Of a stretch of 64,000 nt of DNA, positions 28,453 through 36,882 are shown in pieces. How positions within the stretch are numbered: the first letter of the stretch is position 1; each line of letters starts with the position of its first letter. The DNA lies in contig NZ_JACIDN010000002.1 in the NCBI RefSeq assembly GCF_014196345.1, forward strand, positions 620,001 through 684,000. Direction: 5' to 3'. Source of the stretch: Methylobacterium brachythecii. Its GTDB lineage: Bacteria > Pseudomonadota > Alphaproteobacteria > Rhizobiales > Beijerinckiaceae. The position numbers were made by a program, and so were the translations under genes. The notes under the pieces are model-generated. The model was not told the origin of the DNA. It did not search any database and saw only the letters and a list, made by a program, of their open reading frames with translations.

Positions 28453-29187
28453 ATGAAGAAGGTATATCCCGATCCGAAGGCGTCGCTCGAAGGCCTCCTG
28501 CGCGACGGGATGACGATCATGGCCGGCGGCTTCGGCCTGTGCGGGATCCCCGACGAGCTGATCGCCGCGATCCAGGCCTCGGGCGTCAAGGATCTCACCG
28601 TCGTCTCGAACAATGCCGGCATCGACGGCGTCGGCCTCGGCAAGCTGCTCGAGACCCGCCAGGTCAAGAAGATGATTTCGTCCTATGTCGGCGAGAACAA
28701 GGAGTTCGCCCGCCAATTCCTCGGCGGCGAGCTCGAGATCGAGTTCAACCCGCAGGGCACGCTGGCCGAGCGCATCCGCGCCGGCGGCGCAGGCATCCCG
28801 GCCTTCTACACCAAGACCGGCTACGGCACGCAGGTCGCCGAGGGCAAGGAGACCAAGGAGTTCGACGGCCATCACTACGTGATGGAGCGCGGGCTCTTCG
28901 CCGATCTCGCCATCGTCCATGCCTGGAAGGGCGATACCGAGGGCAACCTCGTCTATCGGAAGACCGCGCGGAACTTCAATCCGATGATGGCGACCGCCGC
29001 CGCGGTGACGGTGGCCCAGGTCGAGCAGCTGGTTCAGCCGGGTGAGCTGGACGCGGATCACATCCACACGCCGGGCATCTTCATCAAGCGCATCATTCAC
29101 GTGCCGGTCCGCGAGAAGCGGATCGAGCAGCGCACCGTACGCAAGCGCGGGGACGCTGCTGCTGCCGCTGGTGGCGGTACGCATTGA
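28453..29187 (+). CDS. scoA: 3-oxoacid CoA-transferase subunit A
   Basis: The A subunit of succinyl-CoA:3-ketoacid CoA-transferase (SCOT-like), which moves CoA between succinyl-CoA and acetoacetate or another 3-oxoacid. The family blocks are MTIMAGGFGLCGIPDELI and VSNNAGIDGVGLGKLL near the N-terminus, with KTGYGTQVAEGKE and NFNPMMATAA later. It has 244 residues. ATG 28453 begins with MKKVYPDP, the usual start. The C-terminal tail after IEQRTVRKR is Ala/Gly-rich. scoB follows after 103 bases that hold a strong hairpin. The 290 bases before the start probably carry the promoter, but I see no clear boxes. Confidence 0.94.
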   Translation: MKKVYPDPKASLEGLLRDGMTIMAGGFGLCGIPDELIAAIQASGVKDLTVVSNNAGIDGVGLGKLLETRQVKKMISSYVGENKEFARQFLGGELEIEFNPQGTLAERIRAGGAGIPAFYTKTGYGTQVAEGKETKEFDGHHYVMERGLFADLAIVHAWKGDTEGNLVYRKTARNFNPMMATAAAVTVAQVEQLVQPGELDADHIHTPGIFIKRIIHVPVREKRIEQRTVRKRGDAAAAAGGGTH

Positions 29188-29248
29188 GCGAGACATCCGG
29201 CCGGCAGGCCGCAAGCGCGAATGCGCGTCGCCGCTGATGCGGCGGGTC

Positions 29249-29273
29249 GTGCCTCATCGGCACGATGAGGCAC
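29249..29273 (+). promoter_or_regulatory. Perfect hairpin just upstream of the scoB ribosome binding site
   Basis: GTGCCTCATCG (29249-29259), loop GCA, and CGATGAGGCAC (29263-29273) form a perfect 11-bp stem. The scoB Shine-Dalgarno AGGAG starts only six bases later. It is a candidate mRNA stabiliser, processing site or translation modulator. Confidence 0.6.
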
Positions 29274-29290
29274 ACTCTAGGAGACCACCG

Positions 29291-29950
29291 ATGGCCTGGA
29301 CCCGTGAACAGATGGCGGAGCGTGCCGCCAAGGAGCTGAAGGACGGCTTCTACGTGAATCTCGGCATCGGCATCCCGACGCTGGTGTCGAACTACATCCC
29401 CGACGGCATGACGGTTCAGCTCCAGTCGGAGAACGGCATGCTCGGCATGGGCCCCTTCCCCTACGAGGGCGAGGAGGACCCGGACCTGATCAATGCCGGC
29501 AAGCAGACCATCACGGCGCTGCCGACCACGAGCTACTTCACCTCGGCCGATTCCTTCGGGATGATCCGCGGCGGGCACATCAACCTGTCGATCCTCGGCG
29601 CCATGCAGGTCGCGGAGAACGGCGACCTCGCCAACTGGATGATCCCCGGCAAGATGGTGAAGGGCATGGGCGGTGCCATGGACCTCGTGGCCGGCGTCAA
29701 GAAGGTCGTCGTGGTGATGGAGCACGTCGCCAAGAACAAGGACGGCTCCGAGTCGGCCAAGCTCCTGAAGTCCTGCGATCTGCCGCTGACCGGCACCCGC
29801 GTCGTCGACATGGTGATCACCGATCTCGGGGTCTTCACCATCGACAAGGAGGGAACGGGCGGCATGACCCTCGTCGAGCTCGCCGACGGCGTCACCGAGG
29901 ACGAGATCAAGGGCAAGACCGAGGGCGCCTACACAGTCGCCCTGCGCTGA
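29291..29950 (+). CDS. scoB: 3-oxoacid CoA-transferase subunit B
   Basis: The catalytic B subunit partner of ScoA. The active-site Glu is in QSENGMLGMGP (ENG motif) near residue 50. Other blocks are VNLGIGIPTLVSNYIP, SFGMIRGGHINLSILGAMQV and MGGAMDLVAG. It has 219 residues, the normal length. ATG 29291 has AGGAG eight bases upstream. It forms an operon with scoA. In methylotrophs such transferases can serve acetoacetate/polyhydroxybutyrate turnover; that context is known from other species and is inferred here. Confidence 0.95.
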   Translation: MAWTREQMAERAAKELKDGFYVNLGIGIPTLVSNYIPDGMTVQLQSENGMLGMGPFPYEGEEDPDLINAGKQTITALPTTSYFTSADSFGMIRGGHINLSILGAMQVAENGDLANWMIPGKMVKGMGGAMDLVAGVKKVVVVMEHVAKNKDGSESAKLLKSCDLPLTGTRVVDMVITDLGVFTIDKEGTGGMTLVELADGVTEDEIKGKTEGAYTVALR

Positions 29951-29956
29951 GGTCGC

Positions 29957-29981
29957 GTCCCGGCTCAGGACGATCCGGGAC
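29957..29981 (+). terminator. Possible hairpin terminator after scoB
   Basis: GTCCCGG and CCGGGAC pair across an 11-base loop, starting 6 bases after the scoB stop. No T-run follows, so termination is uncertain. Confidence 0.35.
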
Positions 29982-30096
29982 AGCCGCGTCCCGGCATGGC
30001 TAAGCAGGCATTAAGCCGACTCGGGCCATTGTTTCGAATACCGGAAGGGCGCCGCACGAGCGCCTCCCGACAGTGTTCGAGACGAGGGTGTTGCGT

Positions 30097-30504
30097 ATGC
30101 GTAGTTCGGCGGCGACGGACAACGTCATTCCCTTTCGCCGGCCGGCCGGCCTGATGGCGAATGCGGCCCGCTCCGCGGAAAGCGTGGCGCTCGGAGCCCG
30201 CGGCCGCGAGCGCGCCCACCAGCGCAGCCTGATGGACGCGGTCTACGCCACCGGCACTATGGTGATCGCCGCCGACGAGCGCGACACCAAGCTCGTCGCC
30301 TCTCGCCTGCAGGTCTACGGCTTCCTCACCATCGAGGAGATCGCCGAGGACGGCACCGCGCGCCGCCTGCGCCCCTCCGAGGCCATCCGCGCCCGCGCCG
30401 AACGCCCCTGGCGGCTCAGCAAGGCCTCCTACGGCGCCGGCCTCTCGGTGACGATCCCCTCGGTGGATGACTTCCTGTTCGAGACGTCCGGCCTGCCGGC
30501 CTGA
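30097..30504 (+). CDS. Hypothetical protein with NVIPFRRP motif
   Basis: A small (135-residue), basic, probably cytoplasmic protein I cannot assign to a named family. ATG 30097 was chosen because GAGGG lies eight bases upstream. The N-terminus contains DNVIPFRRPAG, a short linear motif often found in small alphaproteobacterial proteins. The central part (MDAVYATGTMVIAADERDTKLVASRLQVYGFL) looks like one alpha/beta unit, and the end is SVTIPSVDDFLFETSG. Codon use matches the neighbours, so it is likely a real native gene. It stands alone between scoB and the convergent hydrolase. Confidence 0.6.
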   Translation: MRSSAATDNVIPFRRPAGLMANAARSAESVALGARGRERAHQRSLMDAVYATGTMVIAADERDTKLVASRLQVYGFLTIEEIAEDGTARRLRPSEAIRARAERPWRLSKASYGAGLSVTIPSVDDFLFETSGLPA

Positions 30505-30610
30505 ATGTCGACGGCGGAAACTCGCTCGGAACGACTCTCCCGGGCCGTTCGATCACGAAGGTGATCCGGCCCGATCCGCGCCTCGTCGAGGCCATCCCGA
30601 CAGCCGCCGA

Positions 30611-31498
30611 TCAGCCCAGGAACGCGCGCAGTTCCGCCAGAACCTCCTCGGGCCGCTCCTCCTGCAGGGTGTGGCCGCAATCGAGCGCGCGACCTGAGAC
30701 GTCGCGGGCCTTCTCGCGCCAGGTCTCGAGTACGTCGTAGATCTGCCCGACCGTGCCCCTGGCGCCCCAGAGGGCTAGCAGCGGCGCCTCGATCCGCTTG
30801 TCGGCGTCGTCCGCGTCGTGCTCGAGGTCGATCCCGGCGGCGGCGCGGTAATCCTCGCAGATCGCGTGGATCGCGCCCTCGCTGGTGTAGCAGCGCAGGT
30901 ATTCGGCGAAGAGCTCGGGCGGCGTCGCGCCCGGCGTCTTCGACTGCCCGTCGATATGCGTGCGCAGAAAGAATTCCGGATCGGCCGCGATCAGCTTTTC
31001 GGGCAACGGCGCCGGCTGGATCAGGAAGAACCACCAGAAATAGCGCGTCGCAAAGGCCTTGTCGGTGAGGGCGTACATCGTCGCCGTCGGCGCGATGTCG
31101 AACACCGCCAGCCGCTCCACCGCCCCCGCGTGATCGAGCGCCAGACGATGGGCGACCCGGCCGCCGCGATCGTGCCCGACGACGGCGAAGCGCTCGTGGC
31201 CGAGGCTGCGCATCACCGCCACGGCATCCGCGGCCATGGCGCGCTTGGAATAGGCCGCGTGACGCTCGCCGCCGGGCGGTTTCTCCGAGTCGCCGTAGCC
31301 GCGCAGATCCATCGCGACCACACTATGCCGCTCGGCGAGGCGCGGCGCGATCCGCCCCCAGGTGGCGTGGGTCTGAGGGTGGCCATGCATCAGCAGAAGC
31401 GGCGGCCCCGAGCCGCCGAGCGAAACGCGGATGCGCACGTCTCCGGCATCGATGTCGTGCAGGGCGAAGCCGGGCAGGAACGGGTCGGATTCGGGCAA
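30611..31498 (-). CDS. Haloacetate dehalogenase-like alpha/beta hydrolase
   Basis: A 295-residue alpha/beta hydrolase close to fluoroacetate/haloacetate dehalogenases: HGHPQTHATW, DLRGYGDS, and the nucleophile elbow GHDRGGR with Asp110, Arg111 and Arg114. Acid Asp134 is in FDIAPT and the catalytic His is in DCGHTLQEE. In the known fluoroacetate enzyme the halide pocket uses His155 and Trp156; here the aligned residues are Trp155 and Trp156, and Phe40 is His40. The substrate may therefore differ (chloro- or bromoacetate, or an epoxide). It has no signal peptide and is cytoplasmic. It ends toward the small hypothetical gene and starts 13 bases after the protease gene's stop on the same strand. 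Confidence 0.8.
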   Translation of the reverse strand: MPESDPFLPGFALHDIDAGDVRIRVSLGGSGPPLLLMHGHPQTHATWGRIAPRLAERHSVVAMDLRGYGDSEKPPGGERHAAYSKRAMAADAVAVMRSLGHERFAVVGHDRGGRVAHRLALDHAGAVERLAVFDIAPTATMYALTDKAFATRYFWWFFLIQPAPLPEKLIAADPEFFLRTHIDGQSKTPGATPPELFAEYLRCYTSEGAIHAICEDYRAAAGIDLEHDADDADKRIEAPLLALWGARGTVGQIYDVLETWREKARDVSGRALDCGHTLQEERPEEVLAELRAFLG

Positions 31499-31511
31499 GC
31501 GCAGTCTCCCG

Positions 31512-32339
31512 TCAGCGGGTCACGCGGCTCGCGCCAGCGATCGCCGTGATCTCCTGGCGGATGGCTTTGAGCAACTCGCCCTCGAACAGCAACGCCGACC
31601 CGTAGTGAAACTCGATGTCGAAGGGCCGACGCGAGTTCATCGACAGCGACGCGCTCTGCATCGCGAGCAGCCGGCCAGTCGGATCGAACAATCCGGACCC
31701 GGAGCCTCCGAATCCGTCGTTGCAATCGTGACGGACACGGCGGATCTCGTCCTCGCTCGGGGGATCGATCTGGCGGATGGAGCAGTTTTCGATGCTGCTC
31801 GGCCCGCGATAGTTCTCGTGGCCGCCTGGCGAGACCATCACCACGGGCCGATCGCCGGATCCGGCCGGCAGGTCCGAGGCATTGGGCACCGGCTGCGGGA
31901 CGGCGCCCTCCGCCGGCTTGGCGAGGCGCAGCAGCGCCCAGTCATCGGTGATGTGGAGCGATCGCGCATCCGGCGGCGTGCCGAGGCGAAGGCTGCCCGA
32001 TTCGAAATCGTGGTTACGGCCGGAGATCTGGAAGAAGCAATCGGCGACCTCGCGGGTCGTCTCCATCCGCCGGTTGCGAAAATTGTGCGCATTCAGGACA
32101 ACGAGCGACCGATCGCCGATCAGCCAGGCCGCTGCGGCCTTTTGCGGCACCCCGTCCGGGCGCCGGCAATACAGGACTCCGGCGCCGGGATAGCGCCCGT
32201 TATCGGCACCCGTCATGTCGCGGCGGCCGTCATGCGGATAGAGCGCCGCCAGCGCCACCCCACAACCGAGCAGACCTGCGGCGCCGGCCACGCCCAGCGC
32301 CCGGACCGGACCCGCGAGATGTGGTGTTCGGTCGACCAT
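31512..32339 (-). CDS. Trypsin-like serine protease, exported, divergent from mxaF
   Basis: A chymotrypsin-fold protease with an intact triad: His in VVLNAHNF, Asp in ITDDWALLRL and Ser in GFGGSGSGLFD. ATG 32339 was chosen because it gives a standard signal/anchor segment (VRALGVAGAAGLLGCGVALAAL). ATG 32405 would add 22 residues before it. Location is periplasmic, perhaps membrane-anchored. It is divergent from the mxa operon across about 518 bases. In M. extorquens AM1 a gene called mxaW is divergent from mxaF; I cannot say whether this is the same gene. A link to methanol oxidation is only suggested by position. Confidence 0.8.
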   Translation of the reverse strand: MVDRTPHLAGPVRALGVAGAAGLLGCGVALAALYPHDGRRDMTGADNGRYPGAGVLYCRRPDGVPQKAAAAWLIGDRSLVVLNAHNFRNRRMETTREVADCFFQISGRNHDFESGSLRLGTPPDARSLHITDDWALLRLAKPAEGAVPQPVPNASDLPAGSGDRPVVMVSPGGHENYRGPSSIENCSIRQIDPPSEDEIRRVRHDCNDGFGGSGSGLFDPTGRLLAMQSASLSMNSRRPFDIEFHYGSALLFEGELLKAIRQEITAIAGASRVTR

Positions 32340-32857
32340 GTTGCGCAGCGGTACGGCGATCCGCAGACGAATCCAAATCCTTTGGAGTAAATCCGGCCCA
32401 AACATCGCGCCGCAACGTAAAATATTGCGCTCGCGAAGATGTCGTGACGGCTCATGACTTCGCCGTCCGTCCGGCCGTTCGTCCATCGGCCCCTCTCCAA
32501 GAATGACCGGACGACCCGGCGCCGGCTGCTTCGCACAAGTGGTGCGACGGGGCCGGCGGACCGTCAAGCGCAGCCTATCTCTAGAGGGAGGTTACGCAAT
32601 GCTCATGTTCCGAATGCCAATTCTTCCTGCCTACAAATGTCGAACCGTCTAAAGACTTTTGTCGAGGGTGCGGCCTAGAAATAACAGGACGAGAGGCAGT
32701 AATAAGTATCTCATAAGACGCAGCTAGACTTATCTCGATCTTATTGATTGAGGTTAATTAGCGAACTTCCATTGAGATCTGCTTCCGGCCTTTGAGGGAA
32801 ATAGCCACGCATGACCGCGAGGTCGAAAGACGCGGCGGACAGGCTAGGAGACGCAGG
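32340..32857. other. Divergent intergenic region upstream of mxaF
   Basis: 518 bases without a convincing gene; the small open frames here have no family features. It is richer in A and T than the flanks. It contains the candidate mxaF promoter (32652-32681), a leader with repeated ATAAG/CTTAT pentamers (32701-32745) and presumably the divergent promoter of the protease gene, which I could not locate. Confidence 0.8.
32652..32681 (+). promoter_or_regulatory. Candidate mxaF promoter
   Basis: AAGACT (32652-32657) and TAGAAA (32676-32681) are separated by 18 bases. They match the known mxaF promoter of M. extorquens (AAGACA and TAGAAA) except for one base. Transcription would start near 32688, giving a leader of about 170 bases before the mxaF ATG; mxaF is known to have a long leader. 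Confidence 0.7.
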
Positions 32858-34735
32858 ATGAGCAGACTCTTAAGTTCGGTTTCTCTGTTGGCGGTGATGG
32901 CGCTCGCGCCGATCGCCGTGTCGAGCATCGCGGCTGCTGCCGACGACAAGCTCGTCGAGCTCTCGAAGAGCGATGAAAACTGGGTGATGCCCGGCAAGAA
33001 CTACGACTCGAACAACTATAGCGAGCTGAAGCAGATCAATAAGAGCAACGTGAAGAACCTCCGGGTGTCCTGGACGTTCTCGACCGGCCTGCTCAATGGT
33101 CACGAGGGCGCGCCGCTTGTCGTCGACGGCAAGATGTACATCCACACCTCGTTCCCGAACTACACCTTCGCCCTCGGTCTCGACGATCCGGGCCACATCC
33201 TGTGGCAGGATAAGCCGAAGCAGAACCCGGCCGCCCGCGCCGTGGCCTGCTGCGACCTCGTCAACCGCGGCCTCGCCTACTATCCGGGCGACGGCAAGAG
33301 CCCGGCTCTGATCCTCAAGACCCAGCTCGACGGCCACGTCGTGGCGCTCAACGCGCAGACCGGCGAGACCGTGTGGAAGGTCGAGAACTCCGACATCAAG
33401 GTCGGCTCGACCCTGACGATCGCCCCCTACGTCGTGAAGGACAAGGTGATCGTCGGCTCCTCGGGCGCCGAGCTCGGCGTGCGCGGCTACCTCACCGCCT
33501 ACGACGTGAAGACCGGCGCCCAGGTCTGGCGCGCCTACGCTACGGGTCCGGACAAGGACCTGCTGCTGGCCGACGACTTCAACGTCAAGAACGCCCATTA
33601 CGGTCAGAAGGGCCTGGGCACCGCGACGTGGGAAGGCGACGCCTGGAAGATCGGCGGCGGCACCAACTGGGGTTGGTACGCCTACGATCCGGGCACCAAC
33701 ATGATCTACTTCGGCACCGGCAACCCGGCGCCGTGGAACGAGACCATGCGCCCGGGCGACAACAAGTGGACCATGACCATCTTCGGCCGCGACGCCGATA
33801 CGGGTGAGGCCCATTTCGGCTACCAGAAGACCCCGCACGACGAGTGGGACTATGCCGGCGTCAACGTGATGATGCTGTCCGAGCAGAAGGACAAGGACGG
33901 GAAGATGAGGAAGCTCCTCACCCACCCGGACCGCAACGGCATCGTCTACACCCTCGACCGGACCGACGGCTCGCTGGTCTCGGCGAACAAGATCGACGAC
34001 ACCGTCAACGTGTTCAAGTCGGTCGATCTGAAGACGGGCACCCCGGTGCGCGATCCGGAATACGGCACCCGGATGGACCACCTCGCCAAGGACATCTGTC
34101 CCTCGGCGATGGGCTATCACAACCAGGGTCACGACTCCTACGACCCGAAGCGTGAAGCCTTCTTCATGGGCATCAACCACATCTGCATGGACTGGGAGCC
34201 CTTCATGCTTCCGTACCGCGCAGGTCAGTTCTTCGTCGGTGCGACGCTGAACATGTATCCGGGCCCGAAGGGTGACCGCCAGAACTACGAAGGACTTGGC
34301 CAGATCAAGAGCTACAACGCGATCACGGGCAAGTTCAACTGGGAGAAGATGGAGCGCTTCGCCGTGTGGGGCGGTACGACGGCCACGGCCGGCGACCTCG
34401 TCCTCTACGGAACGCTGGACGGCTACATCAAGGCGCGTGACTCCGACAACGGCGACCTTCTCTGGAAGTTCAAGCTACCGTCGGGCGCGATCGGCTACCC
34501 GATCACCTACACCCACAAGGGTGATCAGTACGTCGCCATCAACTACGGCGTCGGTGGCTGGCCGGGCGTTGGCCTGGTGTTCGACCTGCAGGATCCAACC
34601 GCCGGTCTCGGCGCGGTCGGCGCCTTCAAGAAGCTCGCCAATTACACCCAGATGGGCGGCGGCGTGGTCGTGTTCTCGCTCAACGGCAAGGGTCCATACG
34701 ACGACCCGAACGTCGGCGAGTTCGTCTCCAAGTAA
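32858..34735 (+). CDS. mxaF: Methanol dehydrogenase large subunit, PQQ- and Ca-dependent
   Basis: The periplasmic alpha subunit oxidises methanol to formaldehyde with PQQ and passes electrons to cytochrome cL. ATG 32858 follows AGGAG. A signal peptide ([21 protein letters not shown]) precedes mature DDKLVELS. In the 625-residue precursor the adjacent disulfide is Cys131-Cys132. The Ca ligands are Glu205 and Asn289, and the catalytic base is Asp331 in DEWDYAG. Residue 333 at +2 is Ala, as in Ca-dependent MxaF and unlike the Asp of lanthanide XoxF. The tryptophan-docking propeller repeats run through the sequence. It is the first gene of the mxa operon and very close to the M. extorquens protein. 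Confidence 0.98.
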   Translation: MSRLLSSVSLLAVMALAPIAVSSIAAAADDKLVELSKSDENWVMPGKNYDSNNYSELKQINKSNVKNLRVSWTFSTGLLNGHEGAPLVVDGKMYIHTSFPNYTFALGLDDPGHILWQDKPKQNPAARAVACCDLVNRGLAYYPGDGKSPALILKTQLDGHVVALNAQTGETVWKVENSDIKVGSTLTIAPYVVKDKVIVGSSGAELGVRGYLTAYDVKTGAQVWRAYATGPDKDLLLADDFNVKNAHYGQKGLGTATWEGDAWKIGGGTNWGWYAYDPGTNMIYFGTGNPAPWNETMRPGDNKWTMTIFGRDADTGEAHFGYQKTPHDEWDYAGVNVMMLSEQKDKDGKMRKLLTHPDRNGIVYTLDRTDGSLVSANKIDDTVNVFKSVDLKTGTPVRDPEYGTRMDHLAKDICPSAMGYHNQGHDSYDPKREAFFMGINHICMDWEPFMLPYRAGQFFVGATLNMYPGPKGDRQNYEGLGQIKSYNAITGKFNWEKMERFAVWGGTTATAGDLVLYGTLDGYIKARDSDNGDLLWKFKLPSGAIGYPITYTHKGDQYVAINYGVGGWPGVGLVFDLQDPTAGLGAVGAFKKLANYTQMGGGVVVFSLNGKGPYDDPNVGEFVSK

Positions 34736-34753
34736 GTCGACCTGACGATGGGG

Positions 34754-34779
34754 CTCCGCCGGTCATCCGACCGGCGGGG
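34754..34779 (+). promoter_or_regulatory. Intercistronic hairpin between mxaF and mxaJ
   Basis: CCGCCGGTC (34756-34764) and GACCGGCGG (34769-34777) pair across ATCC. Two more pairs, one of them G-T, extend the stem. It lies 18 bases after the mxaF stop and has no T-run. It could protect mxaF mRNA or lower expression of mxaJ and later genes. Confidence 0.6.
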
Positions 34780-34882
34780 ACTCCCACGCGGAACGGCATG
34801 AGCGACGGCCCAGGGAGCGCCATCCCAGCCCGCGCGCCGAACCTCACAAGAAAATCTTTTCGAGGAAACGGGTTTCACAGCC

Positions 34883-35800
34883 ATGCGGCTCGTCACCGGA
34901 CGACATCTCGCGGCGGTTTCCGCTGCGGCCCTTCTCGCCCTCGCCTCGGGCGCCGCCTTCGCGGCCGGCGAGTCCGAGTCCCAGGTTCCTCCATCGGAGA
35001 GCGCGGCTCCCGCCAAGGCCGCGGATGCGGTGCCGGCCGATCCGTCGATCCTGCGCATCTGCGCGTCCGAGAAGCAGGCCCCGCTCTCGATGAAGGACGG
35101 ATCCGGCCTCGAGAACAAGATCGCCGCCGCGGTGGCCGAGGGCATGGGCCGCAAGCCGGTCTTCGTCTGGAACGCCAAGCCAGCGATCTATCTTGTCCGC
35201 GACGGGCTAGAGAAGAAGCTCTGCGACGTCGTCGTCGGCCTCGACAGCGACGATCCGCGGGTCCTCACCACCAAGCCCTATTACCGCAGTGGCTACGTCT
35301 TCATCACCCGCGCCGACAAGGACCTCGACATCAGGTCCTGGACCGATCCGCGCCTGAAGACGGTGGACCACATGGTGGTCGGCTTCGGCACGCCCGGCGA
35401 GGCGATGCTCAAGGATATCGGCCGCTACGAAGAGGACATGGCCTATCTCTACTCGCTGGTGAACTTCCGCGCAGCGCGAAACCAGTACACGCAGATAGAT
35501 TCCGGCCGGATGGTCAGCGAGGTCGCCAACAACAAGGCCGACGTCGCCGTGGCCTTCGCCCCCGATGTCGGCCGCTACGTCAAGGATTCCACGACGAAGC
35601 TGCGCATGACGCGGGTGCCCGACGACACGGTGCGCAGCGACGGCCAGAAGATGCCGCAGAGCTTCGACCAGTCGATGGGTGTGCGGAAGGGCGACGAAGC
35701 CCTGCGCGACGCGCTCGATGCCGGCATCGCGAAGGCGAAGCCCAAGATCGAGGCGATCCTGAAGGACGAGGGCGTGCCGACCGCGCCGGTCTCGAACTGA
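34883..35800 (+). CDS. mxaJ: MxaJ, periplasmic accessory protein of methanol oxidation
   Basis: A 305-residue protein with the fold of extracellular solute-binding proteins (type 3 pattern: ILRICASEKQAPLSMKDGSG, then PYYRSGYVFITR). It is needed for active methanol dehydrogenase in methylotrophs and probably helps assemble it. A signal peptide ends at GAAFA. After that comes a Ser/Pro/Ala-rich linker, then the binding domain with two Cys residues (ICAS, KLCDVV) that could pair. No transporter partner is near, so it does not work as an uptake protein. It lies between mxaF and mxaG in the standard order. Confidence 0.95.
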   Translation: MRLVTGRHLAAVSAAALLALASGAAFAAGESESQVPPSESAAPAKAADAVPADPSILRICASEKQAPLSMKDGSGLENKIAAAVAEGMGRKPVFVWNAKPAIYLVRDGLEKKLCDVVVGLDSDDPRVLTTKPYYRSGYVFITRADKDLDIRSWTDPRLKTVDHMVVGFGTPGEAMLKDIGRYEEDMAYLYSLVNFRAARNQYTQIDSGRMVSEVANNKADVAVAFAPDVGRYVKDSTTKLRMTRVPDDTVRSDGQKMPQSFDQSMGVRKGDEALRDALDAGIAKAKPKIEAILKDEGVPTAPVSN

Positions 35801-35891
35801 CGGCTCCCACGCGCACCAAAACCCGTTTCCGCGGCACCCGCTCGAGGCGCGCGATCGCCCCGGCCCGCCAAAACCGCACCATGGATGGACG

Positions 35892-36494
35892 ATGATCAGG
35901 TCAGTGAAAGTTACTGCGTACGCGCTTCTCGGTTCGGTTCTGCTGTCTTCTCTTGCAACCTCCGCCTTGGCTCAGCCGCAGGCAGGCCCGTCGACGACCG
36001 GTGTCGAGTTTCGGAACACCATCACCGGCGAGATCATGAAGACCGACGAAGGCAAGCCGGGCGGGCGCGACTCGGAAGGCATCAAGACCTTCCTGCAGAC
36101 CGGCGTGAACAAGTACATCGACGACAAGTCCTGCCTGAGGAACGGCGAGAGCCTGTACCTCACCTCTTGTTCGGGCTGCCACGGCCATCTGGCCGAAGGG
36201 AAGGTCGGGCCGGGCCTCAACGACAATTACTGGACCTATCCGTCCAACACGACCGATGTCGGCCTATTCTCGACGATCTGGGGCGGCGCCAACGGGATGA
36301 TGGGTCCGCATAACGAGGACCTGAACCCCGAAGAGGCGTTGCAGGTCATCACCTGGATCCGGCACCTCTATACTGGTCCGACCCAAGATGCCGTCTGGCT
36401 CACTGCCGAGCAGAAGAAGAATTACGAGCCCTACAAGGAGGGCCAACACTTCTCGAAGGACGAGAAAGGCCAGTGCAAGCCGCTGGAAGAGTAA
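35892..36494 (+). CDS. mxaG: Cytochrome cL, electron acceptor of methanol dehydrogenase
   Basis: A periplasmic c-type cytochrome (200 residues) that takes electrons from MxaFI and passes them to a class I cytochrome c. The signal peptide ends at SALA. The haem motif is CSGCH with Cys93, Cys96 and His97, and the sixth ligand is probably a Met in GGANGMMGPH (136 or 137). Long N- and C-terminal extensions around the haem domain are typical of cytochrome cL and distinguish it from ordinary cytochrome c. It lies 91 bases after mxaJ and 84 bases before mxaI. Haem attachment needs cytochrome c maturation genes, which are not in the window. Confidence 0.97.
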   Translation: MIRSVKVTAYALLGSVLLSSLATSALAQPQAGPSTTGVEFRNTITGEIMKTDEGKPGGRDSEGIKTFLQTGVNKYIDDKSCLRNGESLYLTSCSGCHGHLAEGKVGPGLNDNYWTYPSNTTDVGLFSTIWGGANGMMGPHNEDLNPEEALQVITWIRHLYTGPTQDAVWLTAEQKKNYEPYKEGQHFSKDEKGQCKPLEE

Positions 36495-36578
36495 TCGTTC
36501 TCGACAAGCATGCCGCCACACGGAGCGGCGAATAAGCGGCTGCAGAGCCGCGATGTGGGAAGAGACGGAGGAGTGATC

Positions 36579-36869
36579 ATGCGGACATTCGTTTACGCTG
36601 CGGCCCTCGCGGTCGGCTCGACGCTGGCTCTGCCGGCGGTCGCCTATGACGGCCAGAAGTGCAAGGCGCCGGGCAATTGCTGGGAGCCGAAGCCCGGCTT
36701 CCCCGACAAGGTCGCGGGTTCGAAATACGACCCCAAGCACGACCCGAAGGAGATCGCCAAGCAGGCCGAGTCCATCAAGCAGATGGAAGAGCGCAACAAG
36801 GCGCGCGTCGAGCACGCCAAGAAGACCGGCAAGTTCGAGTACGACGTCAGCAAGCTCTCAGCGAACTGA
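36579..36869 (+). CDS. mxaI: Methanol dehydrogenase small (beta) subunit
   Basis: A small periplasmic subunit (96-residue precursor) that wraps around MxaF. Only the Ca-type methanol dehydrogenase has it. ATG 36579 follows GGAGGAG at 36567-36573. The signal peptide (VYAAALAVGSTLALPAVA) is followed by mature YDGQKCKAPGNCWEPKPG, with the disulfide pair Cys-Cys in KCKAPGNC. The C-terminal half is a lysine-rich long helix (IKQMEERNKARVEHAKK). Its presence confirms the calcium enzyme type. A hairpin and a 151-base gap separate it from mxaR. Confidence 0.98.
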   Translation: MRTFVYAAALAVGSTLALPAVAYDGQKCKAPGNCWEPKPGFPDKVAGSKYDPKHDPKEIAKQAESIKQMEERNKARVEHAKKTGKFEYDVSKLSAN

Positions 36870-36882
36870 TCGGACTTCAATC

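Noticed and set aside
32858..34735. XoxF, the lanthanide-dependent methanol dehydrogenase
   Set aside because: The residue two after the catalytic Asp331 is Ala333, and mxaI is present; both point to the Ca-type MxaF.
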